Below are positions 60,381 to 64,000 of a DNA stretch of 64,000 nucleotides, in pieces; positions within the stretch are counted from its first letter, which is position 1, and every line of letters begins with the position of its first letter. The DNA comes from Fimenecus sp964540535 (GTDB taxonomy: Bacteria; Bacillota; Clostridia; Oscillospirales; Acutalibacteraceae). Made by a program: the position numbers and the translations under genes. The stretch is taken from positions 11,728-75,727 of the forward strand of contig CAZIMO010000010.1 of the NCBI GenBank assembly GCA_964540535.1, given 5' to 3'. The notes beneath the pieces were generated by a model. The model searched no databases, was not told the origin of the DNA, and saw nothing but the letters and a program-made list of their open reading frames with translations.

Positions 60381-61658
60381 ATGACCCCACAAATAAAGAA
60401 ACGAATTGAACAAATTCGCCGCGGCGAAGTGCCAGAGGGATATAAAAAAACGAAAGTCTGGATTGTGCCGGATGAATGGGAAGAAAAAAAACTATGTTCA
60501 ATATCATCACATAATACAAGAAAAAATACAGATGGAATGGTGAAAATTACATTCACAAACTCTGCCACGCAAGGTGTCATCAAACAAACAGATTATTTCG
60601 ATAAAGAAATATCTAATATAGAAAACATCATAGGATATTATGTAGTACAGGAAGACGACTATATATATAATCCGAGAATTTCCGTGTCGGCACCTTGTGG
60701 TCCTATTAACAAATCTCATTTTTCAGAAAACGGTGTAGTTTCTCCGCTGTATACTGTATTTAGAATGAATAATAATTTGAAAAAGAATAGATATATTGAG
60801 TTATATTTGAAAAGTTCTTTTTGGCATCGCTATATATGCGGAGTTGCAAACTATGGGGCAAGGCACGATAGAATGAATATTACAAATGATGATTTGTTTG
60901 GTATGCCCGTGCCTTTTCCCCCTCTCGCCGAGCAGGAGAAGATTGCCGAGATTCTCTCTACGCAGGACAAGCTGATTGAGTTGAAAGAAAAGCTCATAGA
61001 GAAAAAGAAACGGCAGAAAAAGTATCTGATGCAACAGCTTCTTACAGGTAAACAACGCTTACCCGGATTTTTTGGGGAGTGGAGAAAAGTATTATTTAAA
61101 GAGTGTATAAAAGAAGTAGATGACCGCTCAACAAAAAGTAATCAATATCCAATACTTTCTGTAACCAAAAATGGTATTGTTTACCAAGCTGATCATTTCA
61201 ATAAACAGATTGCAAGCGACAATAATGTTGGATATAAAATCATAAGACGCAATCAATTAGCTTTTAGCATCTTAAATCTGTGGATGGGAAGTGTCGATGT
61301 TTTGAACTTGTGCGATATAGGCATTGTCTCGCCTGCATATAAAGTTTTTGAGTGTATAGAAAACTACTTAATACCAAGTTTTGCAAAATATTTCTTGAGA
61401 TCTTACAATGTAGTTTTGCTTTATAATAAAAACTCAGAAACTGGGGCAAGTGTTGTTCGTAAGAATTTGGATTTAGCTGCTCTTTTAAATGAACAACTCG
61501 AGATTCCTTCGATAGAAGAACAAAACGCTATTTCAAAGATTTTAAATACCGCCGATAAAGAAATAAGTGTACTTCAAAAAGATCTCAATCAAGAAAAACA
61601 AAGAAAGAAAGCCTTGATGCAACTTCTGTTGACAGGCATAGTGAGGGTTACTTTATGA
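60381..61658 (+). CDS. hsdS: Type I restriction specificity subunit HsdS
   Basis: 425 aa with two target-recognition domains (about 20-180 and 230-385). Each is followed by a conserved spacer helix: PPLAEQEKIAEILSTQDKLI...KKKRQKKYLMQQLLTGK and EEQNAISKILNTADKEI...KQRKKALMQLLLTG. The matching QLLLTG repeats are classical. It determines the bipartite recognition sequence of the methylase and nuclease. Stop overlaps the phosphatase start (ATGA). Confidence 0.94.
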   Translation: MTPQIKKRIEQIRRGEVPEGYKKTKVWIVPDEWEEKKLCSISSHNTRKNTDGMVKITFTNSATQGVIKQTDYFDKEISNIENIIGYYVVQEDDYIYNPRISVSAPCGPINKSHFSENGVVSPLYTVFRMNNNLKKNRYIELYLKSSFWHRYICGVANYGARHDRMNITNDDLFGMPVPFPPLAEQEKIAEILSTQDKLIELKEKLIEKKKRQKKYLMQQLLTGKQRLPGFFGEWRKVLFKECIKEVDDRSTKSNQYPILSVTKNGIVYQADHFNKQIASDNNVGYKIIRRNQLAFSILNLWMGSVDVLNLCDIGIVSPAYKVFECIENYLIPSFAKYFLRSYNVVLLYNKNSETGASVVRKNLDLAALLNEQLEIPSIEEQNAISKILNTADKEISVLQKDLNQEKQRKKALMQLLLTGIVRVTL

Positions 61659-62158
61659 TTGAAATATGCGATAATATTTTTGTGGGTAGTGAACAAGATT
61701 ATTACACTATACAAAGAGAAAAAAATTGGGCAACACTTCATTGTTGTAAGAATCCTTTTCATTGTCAGTTTGTTGGGTATCGTGGTAACCTTTCGCCTAA
61801 CCATCCTGACTATGCATTTAAACGCATAGATAATGAAATGTCATTAAACCTTGTTGATATGGATAGATTCAGTGCAAACTATCTTGATTTCAATAGACTT
61901 ATGTTTGAAAATGCTTTTTCTTTTCTTGATGAATATCGGAACAACGGATATAAATTACTGATTCACTGTAATCAAGGTGAATCGAGAGGTCCAACATTAG
62001 GAATGTTGTATGCTGCTCGACTTGGAGCATTTGACTATGCAGACTTTGATTCAACGGTACATAAATTTCGTACCAAGTATCCGTTTTATAACCCTAAAGC
62101 TAATATTTATCTTACTGCGAAGAATCTATGGCAATACTTTGTTGAAAAAAGGAAATAA
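61655..62158 (+). CDS. Cys-X5-Arg (dual-specificity-like) phosphatase
   Basis: 167 aa. The signature LLIHCNQGESRGPTLGMLY (about 107-125) contains the HC-X5-R loop of dual-specificity/tyrosine phosphatases, with a general-acid-region Asp in VDMDRF upstream. The N-terminal IEICDNIFVGSEQDY is also DSP-like. It is translationally coupled to hsdS, so its presence in the restriction operon is not accidental. Substrate unknown. Confidence 0.75.
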   Translation: MIEICDNIFVGSEQDYYTIQREKNWATLHCCKNPFHCQFVGYRGNLSPNHPDYAFKRIDNEMSLNLVDMDRFSANYLDFNRLMFENAFSFLDEYRNNGYKLLIHCNQGESRGPTLGMLYAARLGAFDYADFDSTVHKFRTKYPFYNPKANIYLTAKNLWQYFVEKRK

Positions 62159-62162
62159 ATTG

Positions 62163-62302
62163 ATGGCAACAAATACCCCTAAAGGTGGCAGTCACAGAAA
62201 CGGTGCTGTAAGACAGCAATCACAGACCTATAATCATAAGACACGGCATGGGCAAAACAGGATACAAACGTGGGCAAGTTTATGGATGGCAAGAAGAAAT
62301 AA
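62163..62302 (+). pseudogene. Small basic restriction-locus gene with a frameshift
   Basis: From ATG 62163 the frame reads MATNTPKGGSHRNGAVRQ..QTYNHKT. Near 62241 the sense continues in another frame as AWAKQDTNVGKFMDGKKK with stop TAA at 62300-62302. Adding one base near 62241 restores a single ~46-aa basic protein, like the short hypothetical proteins ending RDT-x-TGKFMD found beside hsd genes (recalled, not searched). Unshifted, the first frame runs on to 62348. Confidence 0.6.
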
Positions 62303-62361
62303 TTCCGCGGGCAGCGAGGCGTTTTCGTCTCGTTACGTCTGCTTATAAAAAAGGATATCAT

Positions 62362-63234
62362 ATGGAAAAGGAAAAAATCATATTAACAAAGTTGACAGAA
62401 GAAAGCAAATATAAAAAACTAAAAAAAGCGATTAAATTCATTCAGGAAAATGCCGGAGGGATCACTCTGATAACTACGTCTGCTATTGCTTTAGGCAATG
62501 TGTTGATTAGATACTTTTCATACTTGATTGAATGCGGAAAAACAATGTACTACAATATTCCAAAATCATTGATTGATGTTTCAGGTGATAACATACTATA
62601 TGATTTTTTTGTGAAAGGCATAATTGCACTATTTTTTATCCTATTGAATCTCATCCCTTATTTCCTTTGGAAAGGTGAAAAAAGAATATGGTCTAAAGTG
62701 AGTTGGTCACTAATACTTGTATTGTCCCCTGAAGTGCTAGTTATACTTGGTTTAATGGTAGATTGCGGTCGTGGGATTAAGTATTCAATAGGAGACCTCG
62801 GTATGTTTCTTATATCCGGTTTTATTTTTGGCGCGATTTTCTTTTCTGCAGGTTTATTTAATGGTATCTGTGAGCATGTTTATAAATTGAGACAAAATAA
62901 GAAAAAACAGAATAAGGAAAAGGGGTTAAGCAATTATAAGAAAATCACTCGCATAATTGTTCTATTTGCGCTTCTTATTGTGGTAGAATCAGCTTTGATT
63001 ATTTTTTTCGGTTATTTAAACGCAGCTTCCAAAAATCAATTTAAAATTATTATAGATGGTGATTTGACATATGCTGTAATTTATGAAAACTCTGAAAAAT
63101 ATGTAATTTCCAAATGTGAGATTGAAGACAAGCAAATTAGTTTTACAGATATAGATACTAAGAAAGAAATCAAAAAAGACGATGTGGAATATACTATTCA
63201 GCGCTTGACTCAAAGGAAGGAGAACGTTAAATGA
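62362..63234 (+). CDS. Multi-pass membrane protein in the restriction locus
   Basis: 290 aa from ATG 62362 (AAAAAGGAT upstream). The frame extends to 62248, but the extra N-terminus overlaps the frameshifted gene. About five membrane helices (31-55, 72-95, 105-125, 137-165 and 196-216), then a C-terminal soluble domain with a beta-rich IIDGDLTYAVIYENSEKYV. No family recognised. ATGA overlap with hsdR suggests coupled translation. Confidence 0.6.
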   Translation: MEKEKIILTKLTEESKYKKLKKAIKFIQENAGGITLITTSAIALGNVLIRYFSYLIECGKTMYYNIPKSLIDVSGDNILYDFFVKGIIALFFILLNLIPYFLWKGEKRIWSKVSWSLILVLSPEVLVILGLMVDCGRGIKYSIGDLGMFLISGFIFGAIFFSAGLFNGICEHVYKLRQNKKKQNKEKGLSNYKKITRIIVLFALLIVVESALIIFFGYLNAASKNQFKIIIDGDLTYAVIYENSEKYVISKCEIEDKQISFTDIDTKKEIKKDDVEYTIQRLTQRKENVK

Positions 63235-64000
63235 GCTACAAGAATCAATCCGATTTATATTTAGAAGACAATATCAGCAAATATCCGGCTATTGAACTTC
63301 TGTGCAAGCTGGGATTTGAGTACATATCGCCGGAAGAATGTATGCGTCAGCGCGGTACACTTTATGATGTATTGCTTAAAGATATTCTCCGCAAACAATT
63401 ACACGCCATTAACCAATTTGATTTTGGCGGAATAACATATAAATTTACTGCTGATAACGTTGAGAAAGCCATTAAAGATCTTGACAAGCCCCTAACAGAC
63501 GGTCTTAGCCGCACGAGCGAGAAAATCTATGATGCTTTAATGTTGGGCAAGAGTTATCTTGAAAAGCTGGCTGACGGCACCTCTAAAAGCTTTAATCTAA
63601 AATATATTGATTGGGAGCATCCTGAAAACAATGTGTTTCATGTGACAGAGGAATTCTCCTGTGATAGTTGGGACAAGCAAAAGAATGCCCGTCCCGATAT
63701 TGTCCTGTTTGTAAACGGAATTCCGTTCGCCGTCATCGAGTGTAAATCGCCTACGATCAGCGAGGATCAGGCGGTGGAGCAGATGATTCGAAATCAGGGT
63801 AAGGATTATATTCCGCAGCTTTTTAAGTTTGCACAGATCGTTGTTGCGACCAATAAGAATGCTACAAAATACGCAACCTGCGGTACTGGTAAAAACTTCT
63901 GGTGTATTTGGCGCGAGCAATATATCGAGTGGCAAGATAAGCTGATTGAGCAGCATGTTGCTGGAAGAAAGCCGACAGTTCAAGACAGAGGTATTGTGTC
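63231..64000 (+). CDS. hsdR: Type I restriction endonuclease subunit R (N-terminus, cut by window)
   Basis: 256 residues are visible and the frame is open to the window edge. The N-terminal nuclease domain has the PD-(D/E)XK motif in RPDIVLFVNGIPFAVIECKSP (D and ExK about 158-176) followed by an RNQGKDYIPQLFKFAQ helix. The translocase ATPase domain lies beyond the window. AAGGAGAA precedes the ATG, overlapping the membrane protein stop by 4 nt. It completes the hsdM-hsdS-hsdR set. Confidence 0.93.
   Translation, partial: MSYKNQSDLYLEDNISKYPAIELLCKLGFEYISPEECMRQRGTLYDVLLKDILRKQLHAINQFDFGGITYKFTADNVEKAIKDLDKPLTDGLSRTSEKIYDALMLGKSYLEKLADGTSKSFNLKYIDWEHPENNVFHVTEEFSCDSWDKQKNARPDIVLFVNGIPFAVIECKSPTISEDQAVEQMIRNQGKDYIPQLFKFAQIVVATNKNATKYATCGTGKNFWCIWREQYIEWQDKLIEQHVAGRKPTVQDRGIV

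Noticed and set aside
62248..62361. Longer N-terminus (MGKTGYKRGQ..) for the membrane protein at 62362
   Set aside because: It is read in another frame of the frameshifted small basic gene, has no ribosome binding site, and the ATG at 62362 with AAAAAGGAT fits better.

Overview
The window is low-GC chromosomal DNA from an endospore-forming Clostridia-type Firmicute. An Oscillospirales/Ruminococcaceae-like gut organism is my inference. The support is the end of a spoIIIA operon, a cwlD-type amidase, a SpoIIM-like protein, a FtsK/SpoIIIE translocase beside a TepA-like ClpP relative, strong AGGAGG-type ribosome binding sites, and Firmicute-style T-box and L-box leaders.

Layout. 1-1833 is the tail of spoIIIA (AE', AF, AG, AH). 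1992-11286 is one long housekeeping operon: nusB, a TsaD-like paralog, xseA, xseB, ispA, dxs, tlyA, nadK, argR, recN. A tyrosine T-box and tyrS follow, then a small P-loop kinase. 13475-16706 (minus) is the lysine/DAP operon asd-dapA-dapB plus a free-standing ACT protein, read from a lysine riboswitch. 17058-21764 holds queA, a metallophosphoesterase, tgt, yajC, a TIGR04086-like membrane protein and a SpoIIM-like protein, convergent with a Xer-type recombinase (21757-22740).

23246-32512 is the most unusual part: a roughly 9.3 kb element bounded by a 45-bp direct repeat. It reads as an integrated filamentous (inovirus-like) prophage in a Gram-positive host. It has an HUH rolling-circle Rep, a Zot/pI-like ATPase, many 44-77 aa single-helix proteins (three of them coat-like and related to each other), a 423-aa secreted and membrane-anchored adsorption-protein candidate, a small possible ssDNA-binding protein, an XRE repressor on the opposite strand, and three strongly structured non-coding regions, one of them a ~260-bp imperfect palindrome. 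No integrase lies inside the repeats, so Xer-dependent integration is likely.

32762-51068 (all minus) is core chromosome: an ECF sigma factor with a partner gene; a DNA glycosylase, an ADP-ribosyltransferase-like protein, a small membrane protein, a DUF6873-like protein, radA and cwlD; a heterodimeric ABC exporter; rpsB-tsf; a ComEC-like metallo-beta-lactamase protein; a YgiQ radical SAM protein; ftsK; uppP; tepA. 51290-55050 is an aconitase-isocitrate dehydrogenase-Rex operon (oxidative arm to 2-oxoglutarate, with its likely redox sensor). An IS200-type element (about 55049-55746) and a DEDDh exonuclease follow.

57327-64000 is a type I restriction-modification island: a half-size hsdS, hsdM, a membrane/coiled-coil protein, full hsdS, a Cys-X5-Arg phosphatase, a frameshifted small basic gene, a multi-pass membrane protein and the start of hsdR, which runs off the window. 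No tRNA, rRNA or CRISPR array was seen.
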